Source of the DNA: Closterium sp. NIES-65
Taxonomy: Eukaryota > Streptophyta > Zygnematophyceae > Desmidiales > Closteriaceae
NCBI GenBank assembly: GCA_948144175.1
Contig: CANXME010002192.1
Coordinates: 868,001 to 932,000 of the forward strand
Reading direction: 5' to 3'
DNA: 64,000 nt
The translations under genes and the position numbers were made by a program. The notes beneath the pieces are model-generated. The model saw nothing but the letters and a program-made list of their open reading frames with translations. It searched no databases and was not told the DNA's origin. Positions 19,801 through 30,492 of this stretch are shown here, piece after piece; position 1 is the first letter of the stretch, and each line of letters begins with the position of its first letter.

Positions 19801-20370
19801 AGCGCGTTTCATCGTGATCGCGTTGACACGCACCGACGAAGACTCAGGCGAGCCCCAGCGAGGTAAGGCGATGTTGTTACCGTTCACTCGCACGGTGCAG
19901 TCACCCGTCGTCCAGTCAATTCGCGGGTTGTGTCGTCGCAGCCAATCACGCCCGAGTAAAATGTCGGTTCCGTCGAGGGTCGTTGCGAGCATTTCCTGAC
20001 TAAACGTGAAGTTACCCCCGCATCGAATCCGAACTCGGTCTACGCGTTCCCGTATTGCCAGCGGCGTGCCGTCTACCAGTCGTGCGTCGATCTCAGGTAA
20101 GCATCGGTCCAGTGGCAGTCGCAATTTTCGTGCTGTAGCAGTGTTAATGAGGCTGTGGCTGGCTCCCCCATCTACGAAGATTTTAACTAAGTCCGTCCCA
20201 ATTTTCCCACTGAGCAGTATAGGGCTATCTACCGTGGTACCCTCCTTATTCGGCCGGGTGTGGTCGATTGCGTGAACCGGCACAATCACTCGGTGAGGGT
20301 CGGTTGGGTCGGGCGAGCGGCGTGACCTGTCAGTAGAGGGCCCGTCTGCTACTGACTTCCAGCGTTTCCC
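16861..20370 (-). CDS. Gypsy-1 pol polyprotein, made by -1 frameshift from gag
   Basis: The frame is open from just after a TGA at 20395-20397 down to a TAG at 16861-16863 and overlaps the end of gag. The first possible internal start is a GTG near 20289, so expression by frameshifting at 20364-20370 is the likely route. Domains in order: aspartic protease with DGGASHS (an unusual DGG in place of DSG/DTG); reverse transcriptase with KIDLRGGYHQIR, MPFGLTNAPATFQ and YLDD; RNase H starting TDASDIAVGAVL with the later THR...LTRP end; integrase zinc finger (H...H...CPTCQ) and the DDE core (MDFVTGLP, SDRDTKF, TDGQTERTNQ); and a C-terminal chromodomain (EFLVRWKDRTPTEDSW). All catalytic residues checked are present. 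The chromodomain of this class is thought to steer insertion to marked chromatin. Confidence 0.95.
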   Translation of the reverse strand, partial: GKRWKSVADGPSTDRSRRSPDPTDPHRVIVPVHAIDHTRPNKEGTTVDSPILLSGKIGTDLVKIFVDGGASHSLINTATARKLRLPLDRCLPEIDARLVDGTPLAIRERVDRVRIRCGGNFTFSQEMLATTLDGTDILLGRDWLRRHNPRIDWTTGDCTVRVNGNNIALPRWGSPESSSVRVNAITMKRAVAAGADVYAVDIREAEAADKGGDLQKLLTDVPSDLAALLQQYSDIFPDDLPTGLPPQRPHDHRIELEPGAQPTVQRQFRLTQPELDELRKQLDYLLEKEFIRPSSSPFAAPILFTPKKDGGFRMCIDYRALNRVTIKSRYPIPRADELIDQLRTARVFSKIDLRGGYHQIRVNPPDCPKTAFRTRYGSFEYTVMPFGLTNAPATFQMTMNEAFRPLLDKCVIVYLDDILIYSPDRAQHLQDIEAVFKILSENRLLTKASKCEFLQDRLEFLGHVISAAGVEIDPKKIATIQAWHAPTNLTELQSFLGFVNYVRRFVPDMAKLTAPLTDLLRKGVEYTWGEKEQAAFSALKNILCSPPVLHIADPHRPFELVTDASDIAVGAVLLQDFGNGLQPIAYESRKLHPPERNYPIHDREMLAIVHAFKVWRCYLTGADVTVRTDHRSLQYLRAQPNLNPRQIRWLDYLESNFHYTVTYKKGASNIADALTRPTAQLHAILLAQTNPLLTGLFTHGYRTDPFFTTGNSQQLAEAKGVYYVKTGTNRIWVPAYSLLRELLLQEAHDGITSGHFGVEKTRQQLQRYYYWPELLTDVQQHVGSCPTCQVMKSSRKRKAGQLQPIPPPERAWQQVTMDFVTGLPSNPGGNDAVMVVVDRLTKMAHFAACKKSISAEETARLFIAAVVRLHGIPAAIISDRDTKFTSNFWKNLWEQFGTRLQFSSSYHPETDGQTERTNQTMEQLIRATCDDPTTWEQQLPLIEFAYNNATSTTTQQSPFYLNYGQNPTVPMTPSPDNPTPRAQQFAEILQAARARAAEAIKKANVIAKRNADRHRRPVTYQSGDYVLLDTQNLRLPDVPKLRPRYCGPFQISHMITPVTAHLLLPIDWYISPSFHVSLLRPYIPTTSQLPRHRPQSMTRPASEPIIEPEKFLSHRIRHPTGIRRIEFLVRWKDRTPTEDSWVPLSNIENHPALQVYLRSRGFRDIHALA
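20329..20370 (-). promoter_or_regulatory. Candidate -1 frameshift signal at the gag/pol junction of Gypsy-1
   Basis: In sense orientation the heptamer GGGAAAC (20364-20370) lies in gag phase G GGA AAC, the canonical X XXY YYZ form. Seven bases later a perfect 8 bp stem GTCAGTAG/CTACTGAC (20349-20356 and 20329-20336) encloses a 12-base loop. The gag stop TAG is inside the 5' arm. The same arrangement occurs in Gypsy-2. Confidence 0.75.
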
Positions 20371-21509
20371 TGCTGCTTGGTCTGTGTCTGCTGCTCAGCT
20401 TCCCCCTTTCCCTTAGCGTTTTCCGGGCATTCGCTCTTGCGATGTCCCGGCCGATTGCACGCAAAGCAGCGCCCTTTGAACGGTGCGGCAGCGGCATTTG
20501 CGGCGACGGCGCGTATCGTGGCGCTCTCGTTCGTCCCACGAGGCCGATGTCCCCAGGTGTTGTTTCCGTAGGACCCCGGTCTCGGTCGGCGAAAGAAGTC
20601 GAGCTTCTCCGCCATAGCGAGAATTTCCTGAAACTCAGTGACGCCGCGAAGCTGGATTTCCTGAGCGATGTCCTGCTTCAGGCCGCCGATGTAGCGGTCG
20701 ATGCGTTCGCTCTCATGCATGTAGCCCACCTGCTCGCATAGCGCCAGAAATCCGCTCGTGTAATCCTGGACGGAACCGAGTTGGCGCCAAGTGCGGAGCT
20801 TCTGTCGCGCCGAGATCGAGGCCGCGATTGGCTCAAATCGAGCGCGCAGACCTGCGCACCACGCGTCCCACGTGCGATACTGGGGCACCTCCACGAAATA
20901 CGACGGCGCCCAGGGTCCGGTTTGTCCTTCCCGTGTCGGTAGTGTCGCGTAGTCGGTCGGCTTCGTGACGATGACGCGCCACCAGTCCATGGCGGGTCCT
21001 CGCAGCAACGACACGGCGTATCGAATCTTCGCCGAGTCCTCCGAGACGTAGTTGGCGTCGAAGAAAACATTCATTGTGAATAACCACGCCTGAACGGTAG
21101 GACCACCCCGTTGACTCGGGTCAAAGCATGGCGGGCGCTGCGGTTTCAGCGGCATCGGTGACGGCAGTCCCGAATCGTGGGTTGGTGCCGAAATCGTGAC
21201 GCGAGGCTGACTTGGGGCCGCAGGCGTCGCTCTGGGGTGTGTCGTGCCGTGGTCGTCGTCTCCGTCGGGGCGGACGACGCCATCACTGGCCGCGCTCGCG
21301 GGTTGCCCCACACTCCCGTGTTGTGATGTTGAGGGTGCAGGTTGAATCGGAGTGCCAGGTGCTTGGGATTGTGCTCTCATGAGGTCATTTTGCAGTGATG
21401 AGCGTTCTGCCGTCAATGCCGCGATTTCCTCGGAGCTTTCGTGCAGTTGTCGCAGCAGATCGTTCAAACGCTCCTGCGTGAGAGTGGTGACGTCGATGTT
21501 TTCGGCCAT
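20349..21509 (-). CDS. Gypsy-1 gag (capsid/nucleocapsid), 386 aa
   Basis: It starts at ATG 21507-21509 (MAENIDVTTLTQERL) and stops at TAG 20349-20351. The N-terminal 50 residues form a likely coiled coil with heptad Leu/Glu content, followed by a Pro-rich segment. The gag core follows, with PPCFDPSQRGGPTVQAWLF, the region AWCAGLRARFEPI and QDYTSGFLALCEQV. Near the C terminus is a canonical zinc knuckle, CFACNRPGHRKSEC (CX2CX4HX4C). The tail is Gln-rich. It would form the particle and bind element RNA. The last 20 or so codons overlap pol. Confidence 0.92.
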   Translation of the reverse strand: MAENIDVTTLTQERLNDLLRQLHESSEEIAALTAERSSLQNDLMRAQSQAPGTPIQPAPSTSQHGSVGQPASAASDGVVRPDGDDDHGTTHPRATPAAPSQPRVTISAPTHDSGLPSPMPLKPQRPPCFDPSQRGGPTVQAWLFTMNVFFDANYVSEDSAKIRYAVSLLRGPAMDWWRVIVTKPTDYATLPTREGQTGPWAPSYFVEVPQYRTWDAWCAGLRARFEPIAASISARQKLRTWRQLGSVQDYTSGFLALCEQVGYMHESERIDRYIGGLKQDIAQEIQLRGVTEFQEILAMAEKLDFFRRPRPGSYGNNTWGHRPRGTNESATIRAVAANAAAAPFKGRCFACNRPGHRKSECPENAKGKGEAEQQTQTKQQGNAGSQ

Positions 21510-21692
21510 GACGAAGGGCGTCGGCTCGTCTTAGTCTAGGCGCAGTCGTGGCTGCACGCGTTTACGAGAGAACGCGAGGACAGCGGCTCCTAGGGGCTAA
21601 GGTGCGTGAGTCCCTTCGAGTGAAAAATCAAAAGTTGATTTCCTGGTGTGCGGAGATGCGCGGTCCGAAAGAAAGGGGCTCTGATAACCAAG

Positions 21693-22012
21693 TGTTACGG
21701 GTGCAATGAATCGAGGTAGCGAGAATTGCACTAAGGTGTCAAACGAGTACAAAATGTGAGCGAAGGCATGAGCGAGCATTTATACGCGAAACATGCAACG
21801 CGGTGCGTGCGAACTTGCTAGTGCTACGCTGGAGCGAGGCTCGGGCTAGTCCCGAAGCGTAGGCCGATACGGCCATGCCAGCAGTGCGAGGTTTGGCAAA
21901 ACAGTGCGCGCGAAGTCGGCGAAGTTCCGTTAGCAGTAACGGGCGAACAGTCGGCTGTTGCTGTACGCGATGTAGTCGGCTCCGTAAGGAATGCCTGAGA
22001 AAATTCCTTACA
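21693..22012 (-). repeat. 5' LTR of Gypsy-1
   Basis: It carries the promoter. In sense orientation TATAAATG (complement of 21777-21784) is followed closely by a segment CTCGCTCATGCCTTCGCTCA that is also conserved downstream of the TATA-like box in Gypsy-2. Confidence 0.95.
21777..21784 (-). promoter_or_regulatory. TATA box of Gypsy-1 5' LTR
   Basis: The minus strand reads TATAAATG within GTTTCGCGTATAAATG. The equivalent position of the Gypsy-2 LTR reads TATATATTC after GTTTCGC. This is the most conserved interval between two LTRs that otherwise differ greatly. Confidence 0.5.
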
Positions 22013-22017
22013 ATACC

Positions 22018-24103
22018 AAAAGCGATATACAAAAGGCCTAGTGCGACATAAGGAACTAGACACGAATTCCAAGGCGAAGTTCACGTGCCCCTTACGCGTA
22101 TCAAGTGTACTTGAGTCTGACCTCAAGAACCTACCTTGGACGCTTACGACGTGTTGCGATCCAACAAGGTTGGGTTGGGTTGGGCTGACCTGGTCGACCT
22201 GACCATCGCGGCTCGGAGCCTCGAAGAATCTCTGAGAAATTTTGGCATACCCTCCAAGCACTTACAGCGCAATTTGTTTCTAGCTTCCCTGCAGGCTAGG
22301 CGAGCTGTGACGAGAGTCAGAAACTCGCTGAAATAGCGGTTACTCCGAAACTAACCTCGCTGGATTTCCAATTCGTAAACGAATCTAACTCGGACTTCTA
22401 GCGAGAATTTTGAAGTCGCTAGCTTAGGTAACTCGACGTAATCTTGCTGAGCTGGTCGGGTCGACCTGGTTGGCCCGACTAGGTTTACCCAGGTCGGGCA
22501 GACCCAACCCGACACGGTTGGGTCGAGCTGGTTAGCTAGATCCGCAACGCAGCGTTCCTAGAAATGAGAAATCCGACCTGGTCGAGCCGACCTCTTTGGG
22601 TCGCAACATGTCGTAACACCAGGTTTCGGTTCAGGGTTGAAAGGCACAGTTGCGTCATATTTTTCGCCACCCTGACCTTTTACGGTCGATGAATATCATT
22701 CCCCTCCCATAAATAGGTTTGAATAACGAACCCTCGGAGCCACGCTTTAGAAAAAAAATCAAATATAATCCAACAGCTATATTAGTACAGTGCGCAGCTA
22801 GATTAATCATGTTCAGGCTAGTCGGACTCATGATTTCCTGCTCCAGATTGATCTTGGCCTATCTTGGCGACCCATGACATGATTCTCTTCACGAGAAGTG
22901 AAGCAAGCGAAATTCGCCAGTGATGTCTGTTGAATGTGAAGGGGTACGTGGAACAAGTGCTGCTCCACTGCACTGCACTGCACGCACACTGAACCGAACC
23001 AAACAGTCTCACAAACATCTGCTTGGCCTTATCCCTTTCTGCTTGCATCATTTCCAGCGTCTTATGTTTCGATTCGACAAGCAAGCCAGAAACACACACA
23101 GCAGTTAGACAGTACAGCAGCAGTCGATAGTCTTTTGGAGATAGTTTCGTTAGGGGGGCAGCAGCAGCAATGCAGAGAAGTCGTGATGCTTCCTGCTAGG
23201 ACAAGGAGTCAAAGACGGATGGACCTCTTCCCCCGCCACCACATTCCACACAGGACTGCCTTGGCTCGCCAACTGCAGTATCCTAGTCAGCACCAGCACA
23301 GCTCCCCCCACAAATGCGATTTATAAGATTTTGAAGGAACCAATATCCCCTGTCCTAGGGTTCCTCCCTTTTTCGTGTACTGTGCGAGATGTCGCTTCAC
23401 CCCATTTCCAGATCGTCGTTTCTAATCTATGGTCCGCATCCGTCGCATGCCTAAATTATATACCCGATCCCGTGTGGTCACATTGCCTCCTACATTGTGG
23501 TCGATGCTTCAGCTCTAGGTCATCTGACATTGATCTGATAGTCGTCACACATATACCCTAATTGGAGCTCACCATTACTACCTGTCATGGCGTTACGGAA
23601 GCAGCCTTTTCCAACAGGCAAGGTTTTGCTTTGCCGTAGCCTTGGCGTTTCTCGCCTCCCGTGAAGCGTATTATTGTAAACTGATCCACGGATCAGTTTC
23701 TTAAAACGCGAAACTCTCGCGCACTGCTTAGTACAGTCTGAGTGCAACCAAATCTCTAAAAATAGGTCCTAGGGTTACATCCCCGTTCCAAGATCCATGT
23801 CTACATGTGCTCTTACCTCCATTATATCGTATCTCCATGTCTACCAAATAGTCTCCCCAATGTCTCCCCTATCCTAACCATATGTGTCTCTGGTCTTTTC
23901 CTTATTGTGACGAAATGTCCCTCCGATCTTTCCCCGTGCCGCGTCGCGACCACCAGAAGGCATCGAAATCGTGCACGTGCTGCTGGAGGCGCGCCAAACA
24001 TGATTAGAGGACATATGCAGCGACATGTGCTCTTGTCTCCAACTTATACCGCATCGTCATGTGTAACAAAACCTTTCTCCATTCTCTTCCCTACCGTAAC
24101 ACG
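22018..24103. other. Upstream region of the CAMTA gene, no gene seen
   Basis: No supported ORF is present. Two patches (22163-22206 and 22448-22530) are rich in GGTTGGG and GGTCGACCTG units. From about 23801 to 24001 there is an imperfect copy of the sequence that precedes and includes the start of CAMTA exon 1. The promoter and 5' UTR of CAMTA should lie here, but I cannot place them. Confidence 0.5.
23801..24001 (+). repeat. Degenerate copy of CAMTA exon 1 start and its upstream flank
   Basis: The pattern of 24024-24168 (CATGTGCTCTTGTCTCC..., CGTCGCGATCACCAGAGG..., GTGCTGCTGGAGGCGCGC) is repeated upstream from 23801 with substitutions and small indels. The copy ends inside the exon (GGAGGCGCGCC at about 24000). 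It is not expected to be coding. Confidence 0.75.
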
Positions 24104-24110
24104 ATGTCCA

Positions 24111-27100
24111 ATGTCCGCGTCGCGATCACCAGAGGACATCGATATTGGGCACGTGCTGCTGGAGGCGCGCACGCGATGGCTCAAGCCCGTCGAGGTGTGC
24201 AACATCCTGCAGAATTTCCGCAAGTACGAGTTCCAGCTCAACCAAGAGCCGCCCGCCAAGCCGCCAAGTAAGGGTCGTCGACCGTTGGCCCTCGGGATCT
24301 CCCCACTCCCCTTCCCCACCCTTCCTCCCCTTCCCCCTCCCCACCTCCCCCCCCCCTCCTCCCTCTCTGGCCCCCACTCCCTCTCCCCCGTGTTCTCCGC
24401 TGGATTTATGGATCTTGTTTGTTCGAGTTGACCGTACGATGCTTGTTCGTCGCGATCGCACAATGCGTGCTTGTAGTAACTGTACGATTTTTGTTTATCG
24501 AGATCGCACCACGCGTGTCTGGTTGTACAACACAATCCGAACGTTGATGCGACCCCGATGTCAAAGCAACCCTAATTTCAATGCATCCCCGAAATTAACG
24601 CAAAGTTTAACTTACATTCAACCATCTCTGTACGATGATGACGTGGCACGGCTGCGCGCAGGCGGATCGCTGTTCCTGTTCGATCGGAAGGTGGTGCGAT
24701 ACTTCCGCCGCGACGGACACGTGTGGCGCAAGAAGAAGGACGGCAAGACCGTTCGCGAGGCGCACGAAAAGCTCAAGGTACGTGCGGATCGTGCTCGATG
24801 CTGATTGGATGGATTGAGTGACCGCGGGAATGAATGGAATGAGTGGAATATTCGAGAGGAAGTAATGTGAGGAGGAATAAGTGTAACGTGAGGAAACGAA
24901 AGAAGAGAATGCTCTTCTGCATTGCGCCTGGGTCGACGGATCCGGTGGCTGCATGGCAGGCAACTCGCTTCTCGTCGCTTCGCTTCTTTCCAGTTCTGCG
25001 CAAAACGTGCTCTCTCACGATGCCAACAGGCTGCTGTTCCTCCAGGAGATTCGCTCTTTGCCCTCTCCCCTTACATAGTTCCCTGCATAAATACTCATAA
25101 TTATACACAGCAGTACACTTATGCACGTATCCATATATCTGTCTTTCGCCCACTCCCCCATATTTGTTCGCGCGCGCGCGCGGCGTGGTGCGGTGCAGGC
25201 GGGCAGCGTGGATATCCCGCACTGCTGCTACGCACTGGCGGAGAGCTTCGAGTCAACTCCCGCCAGGCTCACGATTAACCTTGTCCGTTTCTCGCTCTCC
25301 CTCTCTCTCTGCAGGCGGGCAGCGTGGACATTCTGCACTGCTACTACGCGCACGCGGAGAGCGACGACCGCTTCCAGCGCCGCTGCTACTGGCTGCTCGA
25401 CGGGTGAGCGCGCGAATGCTCCTCCCTTCCCCCCCCCCCTCCAAACTTTTCCCCTCACCATCCCCACGGGTGAGTGCGCGTGTGCCCCTCTTCCACCTGT
25501 GATTGCGCGCATGGCTCCCCGCCACGTCCACCTGTGATTTCGCGCTTGCCCCCTCCCTCTCCTGCTCCACTCGATCCATGTGAGCCAGTGCCAGGACCCT
25601 TGAAACTGTCGCGTCGTTCTCATTCTCGCCACCGTGCTGCTGCGGTATCAGCTTCTCTCTTTTGCATTGCTCTCCATCTGATCACTTCTCATCTCACTAA
25701 GCATGTTTTGTTGTTATTCAACTCTGATACCCCTCCCCACTCTTCCCCCCCCACCTTATCCCCCACCTTATCCCTCACCCCCTATTCGATCCCCTCTACG
25801 TTTCCCCGTGCCTGTACGTTCGTCTCCGCGTGCTGCTGTGCTGCAGCGAGAACGAGAACATTGTCCTGGTGCATTACCGTGAAGTGGCTCAGGTAGATGC
25901 ATGCATGCATGCCTCGCACACTCTCCTTTTGTAGAAACAAAAAGTCGTGCTTCTTGTTTCGAAGCACATCGCCTTGGTGCATTACCGCGAAGGGGCTCAG
26001 GTATCCCTTCCTAGCACACTCTGCTGCTGCTTACCTGCCTTCGTGCCCGCACCCCGTCCCCTCCGATCCCTCCCCTCTAGTCCCCCCCAATCCCACCGGT
26101 CCCCCGTAACCCCTCCGACCTCCTAAATCCCCGAACCATGACAACTCTGAATCAGGCATCTCCCAACCTCGTTTCGCCGTGTCTCCCCTCCCACCTCCCG
26201 CCCCCCCATCCTCCAGGGCACGGGGCGGGCGCAGCAGTCCCCCCGCCACAGCACGGTGGACTCCGTGCCAATCTATACCGCCCAGGGCCCCGACATGAGC
26301 ATAGACGACCTCTCCGCGTCCGTGGGCGGCGGGGTGAGCGGGATGGGAGGCGGCGGAGCTCGCAGCGCGGGCATGGCGCTAATGGGCGGGGGAAGCAGCG
26401 CGGCTTTAGCGGGTATTGGCAGCGCCAGCGCCGCTGGTGGTGGTGCTGGTGGCGTTGGGGGTGTTGGGGGGGCGGGTGGGATGGGCATGCATACCCCTTC
26501 CACTAGTCGCTCTGGCAGCGGCCGCATGATAGGGCTTCCCTACGCTTCCAGTTCCGCCTCTGTGGGCGGAACTGCTGGCGGCGGGGCGGGCGGCGGCGGA
26601 GCAGGCATGGGGGCGGGCGGAAGGGGCGGGGGCGCGTTTTCCATGGATATCCCCGCGTCCCCCAGCCACGGGAACGAGTACTGCTCGTCGAACGCGGGCG
26701 GGAACGAGTCCGGGGCGTTCGTGGGCGGGGGGAGGCGCGGGGAGGAGGGCGAGGAGGATGAGTATGAGAGCGGTTCAGAACGGTTTGGTGAGGAGGGGGA
26801 TTCGGCTCTGAACTGGACGCAGCTGGATATGCAAGGCGGGGGAGGGAGGGGCGTTGGTGGTGGGATGGACGATGCTGGGCTGGGTGTGGGTCAGCAGCAG
26901 CAGCAGGCGGTGCAGCAGCAGCAGTTGCGGCTGCTGCAACAGCAGCTGCTGCAGCAGCAGCAGCAGCAGGCGCCGCAGGGGCAGCAGGGGCAGCAGGTGG
27001 CGGGGGGGATGACGGATTTCATGGGGCTGTCGTCGCATGGCAGCCTGGGTGTCACGGGGCCGGCTGATCCCCTCTTGCAGCAGGTGAGTCGAGTTGTGAG

Positions 27101-30100
27101 TCAACCCAAAGCAGGTGGGTGGGTGTTGAGTCGACTCAAAGCAGCAGGTGGCGGGGGGGGATGACGGATTTCATGGGGGGCTGTCGTCCAGCTCTGTCAG
27201 TTGGTTGCACGGCAGCCTGGGTGTCACGGGGCCAGCTGATCCCCTCTTGCAGCAGGTGGGTCTCACTCTCCCTCTCCCCCTTCTTCCTCCCCGTGCTGCA
27301 CACACTTTGTTTGAGATTGATTTTGAGAATTCTCAAAATCAATCCCCTCTCCTCTCCCTCTCCCTCTCCCCATTCTTTCCTCCCGTTGCTGCACACCCTC
27401 CCCCCTTCTCCCTGCGCTCACCTCCCGTCTCTCCCGTTCCCTCTCATACCCATTGTTCAGAACAACCAGCAGCAGCAGCTCTCGAGGCTGCTGGAGCAGC
27501 ATCAGCAGCAGCAACAGCAGCAGCACCAGCAGCAGCAGAGGGACATGCAGTCGCTCCTGCGAGACACAGTGGTTCTCGACGAGCTCATCAAGGCGTCAGG
27601 CCTCGCAGGTACTGCTAACGCTGCTGTTAGTGTGTTGAGGCACCTCAAAAGTCGTCTCAATATGAGGTCTGGGGTCCCTAGAAAGCGGTCCCAATCTGAG
27701 GTGCCTCAGAAGCTGTCTCAATGCATGCAGTCGCTCCTACAAGACACAATGGTGTTGGACGAACTCACCCCCACCCACCCCCGCCCACCCCCGCCCACCC
27801 CCATCTCCCCACCTCCCCCCGCCTAAACACCCCCCACAACCTGCTGAACCTCCACCTTCCTGCAGGCTCGTTCGGAGCCGATGCCTCTGCAGCAGGCACA
27901 GGTGCTGCTGGTTCCGGGACTGCAGCATCGCCAGCAGCAGGGCCGGCAGCAGCAGCGGGCGCAGCAGAGGCGCAGCTGAACTCGCTCATGTATGCTCGCT
28001 CGGGCTCCTCGGGCCCACACACAGACCTGGTGCGTGCGGATGAGCGTGTGGGTGGTTCGCGTGTGTGTGTGTGTGCAGGATAAACGGTGTGGGTGGGGGG
28101 CGAACCGGTCCGTGTGGGGCCCAGACTGAACTCGCTCATGTATGCTCGCTCGGGCTCCTCTGGCCCACACACAGACCTGGTGCGTGCGGATGAGCAGGTT
28201 AGTGGTTCGCGTGTGTGTGTGTGTGCAGTATAAACGGTGTGGGTGGGGGGCGAACCGGTCTGTGTGGGGCTCAGACTGAACTCGCTCGCTCATGTATGCT
28301 CGCTGGGGCTCCTCGGGTCCACACACAGGCCTGGTGCGCGCGGGTGGTGGGCAGACAGGTGTGGGTGTGGGTGGGTGGACTGGTGTGTGTGTGTGTGGGT
28401 GGGTGGGTGATTATGTGGGTGCGGTGGCTGGTGCAAGGATGGGTGTGCGAGTGTAGAGGGTGCGTCAATGGCTATGCGAGGTTGGCAGGTACAAAGAGTA
28501 TTTGGCATGCTCGTCTTTTCTCGCCCTTCTCTCCCCGCCCTTCTATCCTTACTCCCTCTCTCCCCGCTCCTCTCCCCCCGCCCCTCTCTCCTCACCCTTC
28601 TCTCCTCACCCCTCTCTCCTCACCCTTCTCTCTGCTCATCCCTCTCTCCTCACCCCTCCTCACCCTTCTCTCCTCACTCCTCTCTCCTCACCCCTCTCTC
28701 CTCACCCCTCTCTCCTCACCCCTCTCTCCTCACCCCTCTCTCCTCACCCCTCTCTCCTCACCCCTCTCTCCTCACCCCTCTCTCCTCACCCCGCTCCCCT
28801 CACACCTCTCTCCTCACCTCTGTCCTCACCCCCTCTCAATCAGCTCTCTACAAAAGCACCTTCCTCAGCAGGACCTGCACTCTCTTCCCCCTTTAATCCT
28901 CACCTTTTTGCTTCCCACATCCTCCCCCCGACTCCTCCCGCCCTCCCTCTGTCTTTCTCTCCCCCACCCGTCTCCCTGCTTCCCCAATTCTCCCCATACC
29001 TACACACCAGTCATCCCTCCTCCTGCAGACCCTTCCTCTCAACGAGGCAGGCAGAGAAGCAGCCTTCAGCGGAGGCGGCGCCTCCGGCTCCCCCCGAGCC
29101 ATCGCTGCCGCCACCGCCGCTGCAGCCGCCGCCATAGCAGCCGCCGCAGCTCCGGCCGTACCTCCCGAGAGCTGGCTCGGCGCGTACCCTCCGGAGCTCC
29201 GAAGCTCCGGAGGCTCGGGGCGGCCGGGGTTCTCCAATATGTTTGATGAGATGCAGACGGATGGGGCTAACAGGAGCCTGTCTGGTTTCCCCCTGCCGCC
29301 CAGCGGCAGCAGCATGCCTAAGAGTGGGAGCATCCCTCAGAGCGGCAGCATGCCGAACGAACCAGCAATGTTTCGGAAGCTGGACAGCTTTGGAGAGTGG
29401 ATCGAGGAGGTTTATAAAGGGGATGCTGGTGCTGGTGGCGGCGGGGGAGCAGGCGGGGACGGGGCGGGAGTGGGAGAGGACGCGGTTATGGGGGGTGGTG
29501 CCTTTCCTCTCTCTGCATCTGGAGCTGGTGGTGGCGGCAGTGGTGGCGGCGGTGGCGGTGGTTTTGGCAGCGGTGGCGGTGGTTTTGGCAGCGGTGGCGG
29601 TGGTTTTGGCAGTGGTGGCGGCGGTCCTGGTGGTGGCAGTGACGCGTTTGACATTAGAATCCAAGCCATGCGGCGATCTGCCCCCACGCCCTCCCCTCTC
29701 TCCTCCCCCGAGCCCTTTCCCTCCTCCCCCACCTCTTCCGGTATGGTTTCCCCGTCGTTTGGAGCCGGCGAGACGGGGTTGGAAAGGCAGGAGGTGAGTT
29801 TCAAGCTAGGGGTGAAGGAGGAGGCGGGAGGGGACGGCGAGGAGGAGCATGGTGTAGGGCTGGGGGGCAGCAAGTATGACCTGTCCTTCATGGGTGCTTC
29901 TCCCATGCTCCCTCTTGGTAGCACCGCTCCTGCTGCTGCTGCTAGTGGTGGGGTGTCTGGCGTGGGGGCGGGCGGAGGAGCAGGAGGAGCAGGGGGAGGA
30001 GGATGGAGAGGGGGAGGGAGCGTCGGGGGAGGAGGTTGGGGAGGGGGAGGGAGCGTGGGGGGAGGAGCAGGAGCAGGGTTAGGGGCGAGGAGGGGGATAG

Positions 30101-30452
30101 GCGGCGGGGTGCTGTCGATGGGGGGCATGGGGTCGGTGGCAGCAGCAGACTCGCCGCGCCCCATGGTGACCTTCTCCATTGCCGACTATGCTCCCACCTC
30201 TGCTGCCACCATGGGGGGCGTCAAGGTGCGTACTGCTGGTGTGCTGGTGTGCTGGTGTGCTGGTGTGCTGGTGTGCTGGTGCGCTGGTGTGCTGGTGTGC
30301 TGGTGTGCTGGTGTGCTGGTGCTGGTGGTAGGCAGGTGAAAAGGAGACCTGATGGTGACCCTCTGCGGCCGATGGTGACGTTTACCATTGCCGACTATGC
30401 GCCCACCTCTGCTACCACCATGGGGGGCGTTAAGGTGAGAGTTCTGGTGCTG

Positions 30453-30492
<40 letters not shown>

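Larger units (their letters stand above)
16512..22012 (-). mobile_element. Complete young Ty3/Gypsy element with chromodomain (Gypsy-1), 5501 bp
   Basis: 320 bp LTRs (16512-16831 and 21693-22012), identical by eye, are flanked by a perfect TSD ATACC (16507-16511 and 22013-22017). In element sense: 5' LTR, a primer binding site with TGGTTATCAGAGCC two bases after the LTR, gag, pol in the -1 frame, a G-rich polypurine tract (complement of 16833-16850) and the 3' LTR. Domain order PR-RT-RH-IN-chromodomain places it among the chromoviruses. Both genes appear intact, so this may be a mobilisable copy. Confidence 0.97.

Noticed and set aside
25193-25250. Treating this and the other exon-like copies as mutually exclusive alternative exons
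   Set aside because: Most lack a matching second splice site or are out of frame and carry stops; only the exon 11 copies of CAMTA remain plausible as expressed sequence.
28580-28812. Ser/Pro/His-rich frames in CAMTA intron 7
   Set aside because: These are translations of a 14 bp pyrimidine repeat.
29412-30179. Minus-strand Pro-rich frame of 255 aa opposite CAMTA exon 8
   Set aside because: It is the antisense of Gly-rich coding DNA; stops are avoided because of the repeat composition.
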